Source: Neorhizobium tomejilense
Lineage (GTDB): Bacteria; Pseudomonadota; Alphaproteobacteria; Rhizobiales; Rhizobiaceae
DNA: 64,000 nucleotides
Assembly: GCA_002968845.1 (NCBI GenBank)
Contig: PVBG01000021.1
Location: forward strand, 28,104-92,103
Direction of reading: 5' to 3'
Part shown: positions 43,314 through 51,202 of the stretch, one piece after another
Layout: each line of letters opens with the position of its first letter
Numbering within the stretch: position 1 is the first letter of the stretch
Position numbers and translations under genes: made by a program
The notes under the pieces: model-generated
Databases searched by the model: none
What the model was told of the DNA's origin: nothing
Seen by the model: the letters and a program-made list of their open reading frames with translations, nothing else

Positions 43314-44181
43314 TCGATCGTGGAGAGGGGCGCGGCTTGAGGTGACTGAGGATGTCCGCATTCCTGGTTTTGTCCCGTCGAGGCCAGCAGCCGAAGCGCC
43401 ACCTGGACGGCAAGATCAACATCAACTTCATTGGATACAGCTTCGCCTCCCATGTTCAATCCCAAGGAGATTTTAGGTTCGAGTCCCTTCAAGGCGACCG
43501 GGCGGCACGCGGAATGTTGGCTCTCTATTCCAATTCGTTGACGCGCGAACTCCGCCTGGATTGGGGGAAACCACGATTGCATGCCTGAAGTCCGACTGAC
43601 GGCGAATTCGCAGACTCCTGCGCCAGAGAATGCGCCGGCGCCTTAAAGCGGCAGGTGAGAATGGTCCGGATTGGGCAAGGCCTCCGCATTGACTAGTTGT
43701 AACTGCTCCGTGGTTTCGCGCTACTTGAACTCCGCGAAAAGCGTTGGCGAGCCGGCGGCCGGGGGGGTGCGGACCCTTCGGTCGCCGATCCCGTCTTGAC
43801 ATCCTATATCGCCGGCTAGATAGCAACCAACAGCAACATGACCTCGTCATTCGAGGTCATGGATTGCGAGACTTTGTAGTCGCTGTGACGAGCGCGAGGC
43901 CATGCGGACCGCGCCGCTGCCCAATTATACGGACAATTGAACCTTGCTTGCGGCGGATGCGGCTAATCCTTCGGTGCGTATCTAAGATCGATCGGATTGA
44001 CCCAGCATATTTGCCTACTGCTCCGAGCCATCCTGCTCGAGACAAGACCACCCCCGCGAAAACCTATCTATCGGTATGGCCATGTCCCATCCTTAGCTTG
44101 ATCGATCCCACCGCTGCCATCCCTTAGTTTGCGGTGAGTTGCTGACCGATTTGGGCCTGTTCTGCGCCCATGGAGGATCTC
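43314..44181. other. 868-bp region with no supported gene
   Basis: Open frames here are short and conflict with each other. A minus-strand reading near 43350-43500 (LGLNMGGEAVSNEVDVDLAV) has some protein character. Around 44083-44118 a 36-bp block resembles one upstream of the MBL hydrolase gene. GGAGG at 44172-44176 is the ribosome-binding site of the next gene. Confidence 0.4.
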
Positions 44182-44931
44182 ATGTCGCATAGCGAAATAG
44201 GCTTGCAAGCCAAGAACGACTTTCCACTTTCTGTTGCCGGTGCCGCCGCTAAGGGTCACCCGCCCGATTCCATCCCCGGCACGGTTCATGATCTGGGCAA
44301 TCTCATACAGGTTGCGGTATCAGCATTGAACATCCTCTCCCGCAACGCTCATTTGGCGGCCGATCCGAGCCTGCCGCCCATCGTTTCCAGCGCGAGAATG
44401 TCTCTTGCACGCGCCGGAACGCTTGTGGAGCAGACCCTCCGTCGGGCACGCGAGGGAGCGGCCTCGGTGGAAGCTGTCAGCATCGGTGGCTGCCTGAGCG
44501 AGCTTCGGGAGCTGGTCGAGAAAATCTGGGAGCCCGAAATTCAGCTCGACGTTCAGGTGGAGCCGGATTTACCGCCCCTGACCTGCAGTCGGATCAATCT
44601 GCTGGGAGCCATTATGAACCTGCTGACGAATGCGCGCGATGCCATGCCGGATGGCGGGACTATCGCACTTGCCGCGCGAAGAGCGGCAAAAGGCGGATCT
44701 ACGGCGGCTGTCGAGATAGAGATCTTGGACAATGGCCTCGGCATGAGCGCAGATACGCTGCAGCGCGCCTTCGAGCCCTTCTTCACAACAAGAGCGACGG
44801 GGCTTGGCGGCTTCGGCCTGCCCGTGGTCAAGCGGTTCGTCGAGGAAGTGGGGGGACATATCGCAGTTGAAAGTAAACTCAATGCCGGCACTCAGGTCAC
44901 AATGTATCTGCCGATTGGCGTATGCCGATGA
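44182..44931 (+). CDS. Orphan histidine kinase-like protein with HDLGN box
   Basis: The 249-residue product is soluble, with no sensor or membrane part. A phosphoacceptor-like helix VHDLGNLIQVAVSALNIL puts a histidine at residue 36, followed by an HATPase domain (about 130-248: N box LLTNARDAM, G1 DNGLGM, F box FEPFFTT, G2 GLGGFGLPVV). The HDLGN sequence differs from the usual H-E-[LI]-x-x-P. It lacks a nearby matched receiver, though a FixJ-like regulator lies 0.9 kb downstream. ATG follows GGAGG at 5 nt. Confidence 0.85.
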   Translation: MSHSEIGLQAKNDFPLSVAGAAAKGHPPDSIPGTVHDLGNLIQVAVSALNILSRNAHLAADPSLPPIVSSARMSLARAGTLVEQTLRRAREGAASVEAVSIGGCLSELRELVEKIWEPEIQLDVQVEPDLPPLTCSRINLLGAIMNLLTNARDAMPDGGTIALAARRAAKGGSTAAVEIEILDNGLGMSADTLQRAFEPFFTTRATGLGGFGLPVVKRFVEEVGGHIAVESKLNAGTQVTMYLPIGVCR

Positions 44932-45022
44932 TGGCTTAGGCGGAAGCCAGACGTTGCCCTCTTCAGCGGTTATTGATTTCCGTGCCGCCGCAGTTCCGCT
45001 TCGGGGCAGTTCAAATCAGTGC

Positions 45023-45064
45023 TTGCCAGCCATAACGCGGACAAGTATAGTCCGCGTTATGGCT
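45023..45064 (+). promoter_or_regulatory. Promoter and 37-bp palindromic operator of the Rrf2 gene
   Basis: AGCCATAACGCGGAC and its exact reverse complement flank a 7-bp centre (45028-45064). TTGCCA at 45023-45028, a 17-bp spacer and TATAGT at 45046-45051 form a good sigma-70 promoter, with predicted transcription start at about the A of the ATG. The right arm includes the start codon itself. Binding of Rrf2 here would shut its own promoter. Confidence 0.78.
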
Positions 45065-45598
45065 CACATAACGGCAGGTGTGGAATACGGGTTGCATTGT
45101 CTCCTGTGGTTGACAAGCTCGCCGGGAGCGCCGCTCAGCAGTCGCGATCTGGCTGACTTTCAGGGGATTTCGCCTAGCTTTGTGGCGAAGGTATTTCCGA
45201 AGCTGGAGAAGGCGGGGATCGTGACCGCATCCGAGGGCATCAAAGGAGGATATCTGCTTGCAAAGCAGCCCCAAGATATCACCGTTCTGGAGGTTGTTGA
45301 CGCGATCGAAGGCAGAAAGCCCTTGTTTGACTGCCAAGAGATTCGTAGCCGCTGCGCTGTATATCGGGAGCGGCCACCGTCATGGGCAACGAAAGGCGTA
45401 TGCGCGATCCATGCGGTGATGTTGCGTGCTGAGAAAGCTATGCGAGATTCGCTCGCGAGCCAGACGTTGGCGGATATTGCCGGTGATTTGGCGCGCAAGG
45501 CGCCGCCAGCGTTCTCCGACGATGTTCGCAAATGGCTTGTCGACAGGGCAAGGACCAGGACCCGGGGGCCTGCTGCGGAAGATGGAGCGTTGCCCTGA
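45059..45598 (+). CDS. Rrf2 family transcriptional regulator
   Basis: The 179-residue product has the Rrf2 winged helix: VEYGLHCLLWLTSSPGAP, then SRDLADFQGISPSFVAKVFP as recognition unit and the wing GIKGGYLLAK. Three cysteines follow (in DCQEI, SRCAV and GVCAI), in the region where IscR/NsrR-like members bind an Fe-S cluster, but spacing differs (C-x6-C-x15-C). It probably senses redox, NO or iron status and represses itself. The ATG lies in the palindrome and no ribosome-binding site precedes it, so the mRNA is probably leaderless. Confidence 0.9.
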   Translation: MAHITAGVEYGLHCLLWLTSSPGAPLSSRDLADFQGISPSFVAKVFPKLEKAGIVTASEGIKGGYLLAKQPQDITVLEVVDAIEGRKPLFDCQEIRSRCAVYRERPPSWATKGVCAIHAVMLRAEKAMRDSLASQTLADIAGDLARKAPPAFSDDVRKWLVDRARTRTRGPAAEDGALP

Positions 45599-45677
45599 AT
45601 TGCAGGCGAAGCAGGACGTGAAGTTGCGGCTGGCGGGCTGAAAACGCGGCCGCTCGGGTAGATGGGGATGTAGAGCA

Positions 45678-45803
45678 ATGAAGGATACAATCGTCCTAGA
45701 AGGCAGCGGTGCTTCTCACTCGCTGTTGCCCATTCAGCCGGGAGACGATTCGGTTGGCGGGAGACGCTTCGTGAAGCCTGTTTCCCGCCTTTTCGAGAGG
45801 TGA
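45678..45803 (+). CDS. Possible 41-residue protein upstream of the FixJ-like regulator
   Basis: An ATG opens 41 codons (MKDTIVLEGSGASHSLLPIQ, ending SRLFER) that stop 4 bp before the ATG of the response regulator gene. Length and composition are compatible with a small soluble protein or a leader peptide that couples translation. The ribosome-binding site is weak (AGAGCA). No relatives known to me. Confidence 0.35.
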   Translation: MKDTIVLEGSGASHSLLPIQPGDDSVGGRRFVKPVSRLFER

Positions 45804-45807
45804 TCCG

Positions 45808-46458
45808 ATGGACACCTTAACCGTCACTGCGGATAGTCCATTGGTCCTCGTCGTCGACGACGACGAAGACGTTCGCAACTCCCTTCAGGAACTTATGGAA
45901 TCTGTCGGGCTTGATGTCGTCTGTTTCCCGTCGCCCCGGGAACTGTTGAGCGCCGGTCTCCCCGATCGGCCCGGCTGCCTGGTGCTAGATGTCCGAATGC
46001 CCGGCGCGAGTGGTCTTGACTTGCAGCATCAACTCTCGGCGCGCGGAATTACGAAACCCATTGTCTTTCTCACAGGATACGGCGACATTCCGATGACGGT
46101 GCAAGCCATGAAGGCCGGCGCCGTCGATTTCCTGACGAAACCGGTTCGCGACCAGACGTTGTTGGACGCCGTGATTGCGGGCATTCAGCGGGACGTGGAG
46201 CAGAGGGCGCAGGCGGAGAACATCCATCAGCATTCCAGCCGGTTCGCGACGCTGACGCCGCGCGAACGTCAGGTGCTTCGTGAAGTTGCGCGCGGCCGCC
46301 TCAACAAGCAAATCGCTTTCGAGCTCGGCATCAGCGAGATCACGGTAAAACTCCACCGCAGCAATGTAATGCGTAAGATGCGGACTATTTCTATCGGCGA
46401 ACTCATTCGCGCCTGGGATTCATTGCCTTCCAGTCTTCGCGAGACGCCGCAGGCTTGA
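45808..46458 (+). CDS. FixJ/NarL-type response regulator
   Basis: The 216-residue product has a receiver (VVDDDEDVRNSL; phosphoacceptor Asp in LVLDVRMPG, near residue 60; switch Thr in FLTGYGD and Lys in FLTKPV) and a LuxR-type helix-turn-helix (TPRERQVLREVARGRLNKQI, then LGISEITVKLHRSNVMRKM). It binds DNA on phosphorylation. The kinase is unclear: the HDLGN kinase upstream and the PAS kinase downstream are both candidates. Confidence 0.93.
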   Translation: MDTLTVTADSPLVLVVDDDEDVRNSLQELMESVGLDVVCFPSPRELLSAGLPDRPGCLVLDVRMPGASGLDLQHQLSARGITKPIVFLTGYGDIPMTVQAMKAGAVDFLTKPVRDQTLLDAVIAGIQRDVEQRAQAENIHQHSSRFATLTPRERQVLREVARGRLNKQIAFELGISEITVKLHRSNVMRKMRTISIGELIRAWDSLPSSLRETPQA

Positions 46459-46787
46459 GCCTGCGCAATACTGTCCTCACAACCAAAAGCTGCTCCCCGA
46501 GGCATTGGTCTTGGCGCGTCAGCGCCGTACGCCCCTTCCTTCGCCATCTGACACAACCCGGAAAGCTGGGATTGTCTTCGAGCTTTAGCCGCCGATTATT
46601 GGCGAGGCATGAGGCCCTCCCTTTTCACGGGGGCGGTTGCCCTGAGTTCAGGCGGGATAACCTAATCACCCGATCTATCCTACCTGTACTCTGGGACTAG
46701 ATGGTCGATGCCTCTGTTCGATAGGCTGGCGGCCCGGCGTAGCGCATTCTCCTGACCAGTCGAAGAGGCTTTAACAGGAGACGTAAG
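46459..46787. other. Intergenic region before the alpha/beta hydrolase
   Basis: No gene is supported. It should contain the promoter of the following hydrolase operon; a GGACTAG-N5-TCGAT block at about 46695-46710 lies some 90 bp before the start codon. Confidence 0.4.
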
Positions 46788-47573
46788 ATGCGCGATATCA
46801 TCAAAACTCTGTCGCTTGCCGCAATGGTGGGTACGGCAGTTGCAGCATTCGCACATGCCGCGGAACCGCCCGCCAAACCGACGATCGTGCTGGTGCACGG
46901 CGCATTCGCCGGCTCGTCGAGCTGGAACGGTGTTATCAGCGCGCTTGCCAGGGACGGTTATACGGCGATCGCCGCTGCCAACCCGCTCCGCAGCGTCGCC
47001 AGCGATGCCGCGACTGTCGCAAGTGTCCTCCGCTCGATTTCGGGACCGGTGGTGCTGGTCGGTCATTCATACGGCGGGCCGGTCATCACCGAAGCGGCGA
47101 ACGGAAATTCGAATGTAAAGGCTTTGGTCTATGTCTCCGCTTTCGCTCCGGAGGCCGGTGAATCAAGCGCGAGCCTTTCGGGAAAATATCCCGGCAGCAC
47201 GCTGGCGGACGCTTTGACTACGACTGCGCTGCCGGGCGGCGGGCAGGACCTCTACATTCGACGGGACCGCTTCCACGATCAGTTCGCCGCCGATGTGGCC
47301 GAAGACGAGGCGCGGTTGATGGCAGCCACCCAGCGCCCAATCACTCAGGCCGCGTTGGCCGAACCGTCGGGCGCCGCCTCCTGGAAGACGCTGCCGTCCT
47401 ACTCCATTTACGGTTCCGCAGATCGCAATATCCCGCCAGCCGTGCTGAGCTTCATGGCCAAGCGCGCGCATGCGTTGAAGACCGTCGTCATCGAGGGCGG
47501 TTCGCATGCCCTGACGGTGTCACATCCCAAGGAAATAGCCTCTCTAATCGAGGAAGCAGCTTCGGCGGAATAA
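46788..47573 (+). CDS. Secreted alpha/beta hydrolase
   Basis: The 261-residue product starts with a signal peptide (LSLAAMVGTAVAAFAHA, cut before AEPPA) and an alpha/beta hydrolase domain: LVHGAFAGSSSW forms the oxyanion hole, GHSYGG holds the nucleophile serine, SADRNIP the acid and GGSHALTVSHP the histidine. It resembles periplasmic esterase-like hydrolases often annotated as salicylate esterase- or MhpC-like. It heads a row with an NmrA-like protein and a secreted cupin in the same direction (gaps about 50-75 bp), probably one operon. Confidence 0.9.
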   Translation: MRDIIKTLSLAAMVGTAVAAFAHAAEPPAKPTIVLVHGAFAGSSSWNGVISALARDGYTAIAAANPLRSVASDAATVASVLRSISGPVVLVGHSYGGPVITEAANGNSNVKALVYVSAFAPEAGESSASLSGKYPGSTLADALTTTALPGGGQDLYIRRDRFHDQFAADVAEDEARLMAATQRPITQAALAEPSGAASWKTLPSYSIYGSADRNIPPAVLSFMAKRAHALKTVVIEGGSHALTVSHPKEIASLIEEAASAE

Positions 47574-47626
47574 CGCCGGCAGCAGACCCGCAACTCAATA
47601 TCAAACTTGAAACCAGGAGATAGGAC

Positions 47627-48385
47627 ATGAAGATCGTCGTAATTGGAGGCACGGGCCTCATTGGTTCGAAAACCGTCGAACGGCTTCGCAAGAAGGGACA
47701 TGAGGTGCTTGCCGCATCTCCAAATTCGGGCGTGAACACAGTGACTGGAGAAGGTCTTGCCGGAGCTCTGGCCGGTGCCGAGGTGGTTATCGATCTGGCG
47801 AACTCGCCGTCCTTCGACGAGAACGTCGCAATGGAATTCTTCGATGCAGCTGGTCGCAACCTCTTTGCGGCGGAAAAGGCCGCAGGCGTTCGTCATCATG
47901 TCGCGCTGTCGGTGGTCGGCACAGATCGTATGCAGGCGATGGGATATTTCCGAGCCAAACTGCGTCAGGAAGAGCATATCCGCAGCTCAGGAGTGCCATA
48001 CACAATCGTCCATGCCACCCAGTTCTTCGAGTTCGTGGGTGCCATCGCCCAGTCGGCAACCGAAGGAACGAGTGTTCGCGTGCCGACGGGCGCTTTTCAG
48101 CCGATCGCAGCGGACAATGTCGCCGACGCCATGGCTGACGCCGCTCTAGCTAAACCGGCGAACGGTATGATCGAGATCGCCGGGCCCGAGCGCGCACCAA
48201 TGAATGAATTCATTGAGCGCTACCTCAAGGCCACCAATGATCCGAGAACCATCCTCGCCGATCCGCATGCCCGCTATTTCGAGGTCGAGATCGACGACCG
48301 GACACTGGTTCCGGATGCCGGCGCTCGCCTTGGCGCGATTCGCTTCGAGGACTGGCTCCAGTCCCCTGCCGCCCAGAAAAAGTAA
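47627..48385 (+). CDS. NmrA-like NAD(P)-binding protein
   Basis: The 252-residue product starts with the Rossmann motif IGGTGLIGSKTVERL and has the atypical SDR layout of the NmrA/HSCARG group: no Tyr-x3-Lys, but a TIVHATQFFEFVGAIAQ helix after strand 6. Members act as redox sensors or reduce quinones. It lies between the hydrolase and the cupin, in the same orientation. Confidence 0.88.
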   Translation: MKIVVIGGTGLIGSKTVERLRKKGHEVLAASPNSGVNTVTGEGLAGALAGAEVVIDLANSPSFDENVAMEFFDAAGRNLFAAEKAAGVRHHVALSVVGTDRMQAMGYFRAKLRQEEHIRSSGVPYTIVHATQFFEFVGAIAQSATEGTSVRVPTGAFQPIAADNVADAMADAALAKPANGMIEIAGPERAPMNEFIERYLKATNDPRTILADPHARYFEVEIDDRTLVPDAGARLGAIRFEDWLQSPAAQKK

Positions 48386-48460
48386 GCGGCTCACTCGCAA
48401 ATTCCTCCCGGCTTCACCGGTCTCTCAGGGCCGGCAAGCCTCATTTCCCAGGAGACGAAG

Positions 48461-48874
48461 ATGATCAGGACATTTCTTTGCGCGACGGCTCTCGTATTTG
48501 CCTCCGCGGCTGCGGTTTCGGCGGATGATGACCACAGCGATGAGAAGGTAACGGTGGTCTACGACCAGCCACTGCCCAACGTGCCCGGTAAGAGCATGAA
48601 GGGCGTGCTTGTCGAATATGCGCCCGGCGGCTCCTCGCCCGCTCACACGCATCCCAAGTCCGCCTTCATTTACGCGACGGTTCTGGAAGGAGCGATAACC
48701 AGCAGGGTCAATGGTGGGCCGGTGACGGTCTACCATGCCGGCGAGAACTTTTCCGAGTTTCCCGGCGACCATCACGCCGTTAGCGAAAATGCAAGCAAGA
48801 CGGAGCGTGCTCGCCTCCTTGCCGTGTTCGTCGTCGACACGAACGAGACCAATCTGACGACCTACGAAAAGTAA
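48461..48874 (+). CDS. Secreted cupin protein
   Basis: The 137-residue product has a signal peptide (MIRTFLCATALVFASAAAVS, cut near ADDDH) and a cupin core: SSPAHTHPKSAFIYATVLEG (His, His, Lys or Glu) and FPGDHHAVSENAS (His). It probably binds a metal in the periplasm. The Glu of the first motif seems replaced. It is third in the small operon with hydrolase and NmrA-like genes. Confidence 0.86.
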   Translation: MIRTFLCATALVFASAAAVSADDDHSDEKVTVVYDQPLPNVPGKSMKGVLVEYAPGGSSPAHTHPKSAFIYATVLEGAITSRVNGGPVTVYHAGENFSEFPGDHHAVSENASKTERARLLAVFVVDTNETNLTTYEK

Positions 48875-49006
48875 ACTCGAACGGGAAAGGCGGTTCTCGC
48901 CTGAATAAATGACGGAACGGCGCCCCTAGCCGGCGCCATTCCGGTTCCGATTACAGTTGATACCGACATGTCCGGCTGTGCCCGCGAGCGCCGTCAGGAG
49001 GAAATC

Positions 49007-49438
49007 ATGCGCATCGAAAAGCTCTATCCCATGACATCGGCCCGCCTGATGGTGATCGATGTCGCCGCCACACTGCAGGCCGCCGCCCTGACGCTTTCCA
49101 ACCCGGGGATTGGACTTGTGGTCGTCAGCGAGGGACACGGAAAGGCAGCTGGGGTACTCAGCAAATCCGATCTTATTCGCCATCTTGCCGACCGCGAGCC
49201 GAATGCAAGCGTCGAGGCGCTTATGAGCCGCAACATCATTTCCTGCAGCCCGGCAGATGAACTACAGGCGACATGGCAGGTCATGGTGGAAACCCGCATC
49301 CAGAACATGCCGATCCTTGGCGCAGACGCAAAGCCGCTCGGCGTTCTAGATATCCGCGACGCCCTGAAGGTTCTCTTCGAGCAGGAGCAGTTGCAGGAAC
49401 ACATGCTGGCGAATTACATCGCCGGCATCGGCTACTGA
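49007..49438 (+). CDS. CBS-domain protein
   Basis: The 143-residue product contains two CBS domains (about 5-62: LSNPGIGLVVVSEGHGKAAG, then VLSKSDLIRHL; about 65-125: VEALMSRNIISCSPADELQA, IQNMPILGADAKPLGVLDIR). Paired CBS modules bind adenine nucleotides. AGGAGGAAATC precedes the ATG. It is followed after 23 bp by the MscS-type channel, and the two may work together, with the CBS protein sensing energy or ions. Confidence 0.88.
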   Translation: MRIEKLYPMTSARLMVIDVAATLQAAALTLSNPGIGLVVVSEGHGKAAGVLSKSDLIRHLADREPNASVEALMSRNIISCSPADELQATWQVMVETRIQNMPILGADAKPLGVLDIRDALKVLFEQEQLQEHMLANYIAGIGY

Positions 49439-49461
49439 CCTCCGAATACGGGACGATCATC

Positions 49462-50952
49462 ATGCTTCAGGCATATGTGGGTGAAATCGCCGCCGCGCCG
49501 CTCGCATGGCTGATCATTCTAGGTTTGACCGGGATGGCCGTTTGGAAGCTCATCGGTCCGTTACACTCCAACCTGCGGCTCGTGGTGCAGATCGTCTTTT
49601 TCACGGCCATGACCTCCGTCCTCTTTCTCGAAGATATTCCGCTCGGTGAATCTCAAGGCCTGCGGATCGGCGACGAGCGTGCCGTGTTCATCGTTTTCGG
49701 CCAATTGCTGTGGTGGCTCCATCTCTCCTGGGCCGTCATCGGGTTCGTGCGCATCTATCTTGTATTGGAAGGTCGGCCCCGCGAGGCCCGCCTGCTGCAG
49801 GACATTGTCGTCGGTGTCGTCTACATGTGTGTCACGCTTGCCGCCCTGGCTTTTGTTTTCGGCGCTCCTGTTGGAACGCTGATCGCGACGTCCGGCGTCA
49901 TCGCCATTGCGCTTGGTCTTGCCCTTCAGAATACACTCGGCGACGTCTTTTCCGGTGTCGCCCTTAATCTCGGGCGTACCTTTGCGCTAGGCGACTGGAT
50001 TCTCCTTGAAGACGGCACGGAAGGACGAGTTACAGCAAGCACCTGGCGCTCGACGCAAATTCTGACGGGCGCCAACAACATCGTCGTGGTGCCTAATAGT
50101 GTCCTTGCAAAGCTGAAGCTGACCAATGTCAGCCGGCCCGATGAAACGCATCTCCTAAAGATGACAGTACGGCTGGTCCCGACGCACGCACCCTCAATTG
50201 TCGAGGAGGCCATGTTGACGGTTCTGGCCGGCTGCAATTCGATCATCCGCGAGCCACCGCCACTGGTCTCGTTCGGCGGCCTCGATGCCACCGCGCTGGA
50301 AATCCGTCTTTTTTTCCGCGTGAGCAATCCACTTCTGAGAATAAGGGCTCAAAACGAGGTGATCGATCGAGTCTACCGTCATTGCCGATCGTCCGGGCTG
50401 CATCTTGCGATGCCGCCCTCGGCGATCGCCATCATGGACGGAACTTACTTGCAGGAAATCTCTGCACCTCCTGAAGCGATACTGCAGGAGGTTGTCGATG
50501 AAAATCCGATCCTCTCCAGGCTGACGCGATCCGAAAGAGAGAAATTGGCTCAGTCGGGAATCGAGCGCGAATATCGGGAGGGTGACGTCATCGTCGCCCA
50601 GGGACAGGCGCTACCTTGGATGATGATCATCCGCACCGGCGTCGTATCGATGCAGCACGAGGAGCAGGAAAAAAGACGCCTTTCCTCGGGCGATTTCTTT
50701 GGGGAAACCGGCCTTCTGGTGGGAACGGAGGAGGCCTACACGCTGCAGGCCCTGACGCGCGTCACTGCTTACGAGATCGACCAGAAGAGTTTTGCGCAGC
50801 TGATCGCCGAACGACCGGCAATAGCCGAGGAGATCGCGGCAATGCTATCCTCGGGTTCTGGCGACGTCGGCGATCTACGGCTTGCAGAAGAGAAACACGA
50901 GCGGACTGCCACCGCTTTTCTGAAGTCAATTCGGACGATCTTCAGCAGCTGA
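49462..50952 (+). CDS. MscS-type channel with C-terminal cyclic-nucleotide-binding-like domain
   Basis: The 496-residue product has about four N-terminal membrane helices, an MscS pore helix (ALGLALQNTLGDVFSGVALN), the beta domain and vestibule, and at residues 350-480 a cNMP-binding-like beta roll (EREYREGDVIVAQGQALPWM, FFGETGLLVGT). This is the architecture of bacterial cyclic-nucleotide-gated MscS channels (bCNG). The phosphate-binding cassette reads GETGLLVGTEEAYTLQA; the arginine that normally follows (as in E-R-S-A) is a glutamate, so the domain may have lost cyclic-nucleotide binding. It lies just after the CBS gene. Confidence 0.9.
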   Translation: MLQAYVGEIAAAPLAWLIILGLTGMAVWKLIGPLHSNLRLVVQIVFFTAMTSVLFLEDIPLGESQGLRIGDERAVFIVFGQLLWWLHLSWAVIGFVRIYLVLEGRPREARLLQDIVVGVVYMCVTLAALAFVFGAPVGTLIATSGVIAIALGLALQNTLGDVFSGVALNLGRTFALGDWILLEDGTEGRVTASTWRSTQILTGANNIVVVPNSVLAKLKLTNVSRPDETHLLKMTVRLVPTHAPSIVEEAMLTVLAGCNSIIREPPPLVSFGGLDATALEIRLFFRVSNPLLRIRAQNEVIDRVYRHCRSSGLHLAMPPSAIAIMDGTYLQEISAPPEAILQEVVDENPILSRLTRSEREKLAQSGIEREYREGDVIVAQGQALPWMMIIRTGVVSMQHEEQEKRRLSSGDFFGETGLLVGTEEAYTLQALTRVTAYEIDQKSFAQLIAERPAIAEEIAAMLSSGSGDVGDLRLAEEKHERTATAFLKSIRTIFSS

Positions 50953-51202
50953 ATATGGAGAGCACGGCGGGCCGCAAGACCCCGGCATTGCCTCTTTGCG
51001 CCGCACTTGGATCGGATATCTGCTGGCGGTTACGGTATGCTTAGCCACAGTCGTAAGCTGAATCGGCCCGCGGATCTTCGCCCTATCCTTCGGAACAGGT
51101 GTTTTTGTTGCAAGCTCCCATATACCGTCCCTGGTGGAGAGGCCGTGGCATAGTGTCAAGCGAACCATGGTGATCTCAAATGAAATGGGATCGGGTTGAG
51201 AC

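Noticed and set aside
43202..43582. Minus-strand frame of 126 codons
   Set aside because: It overlaps the end of a better supported plus-strand gene and has no start signal, although part of it reads like protein.
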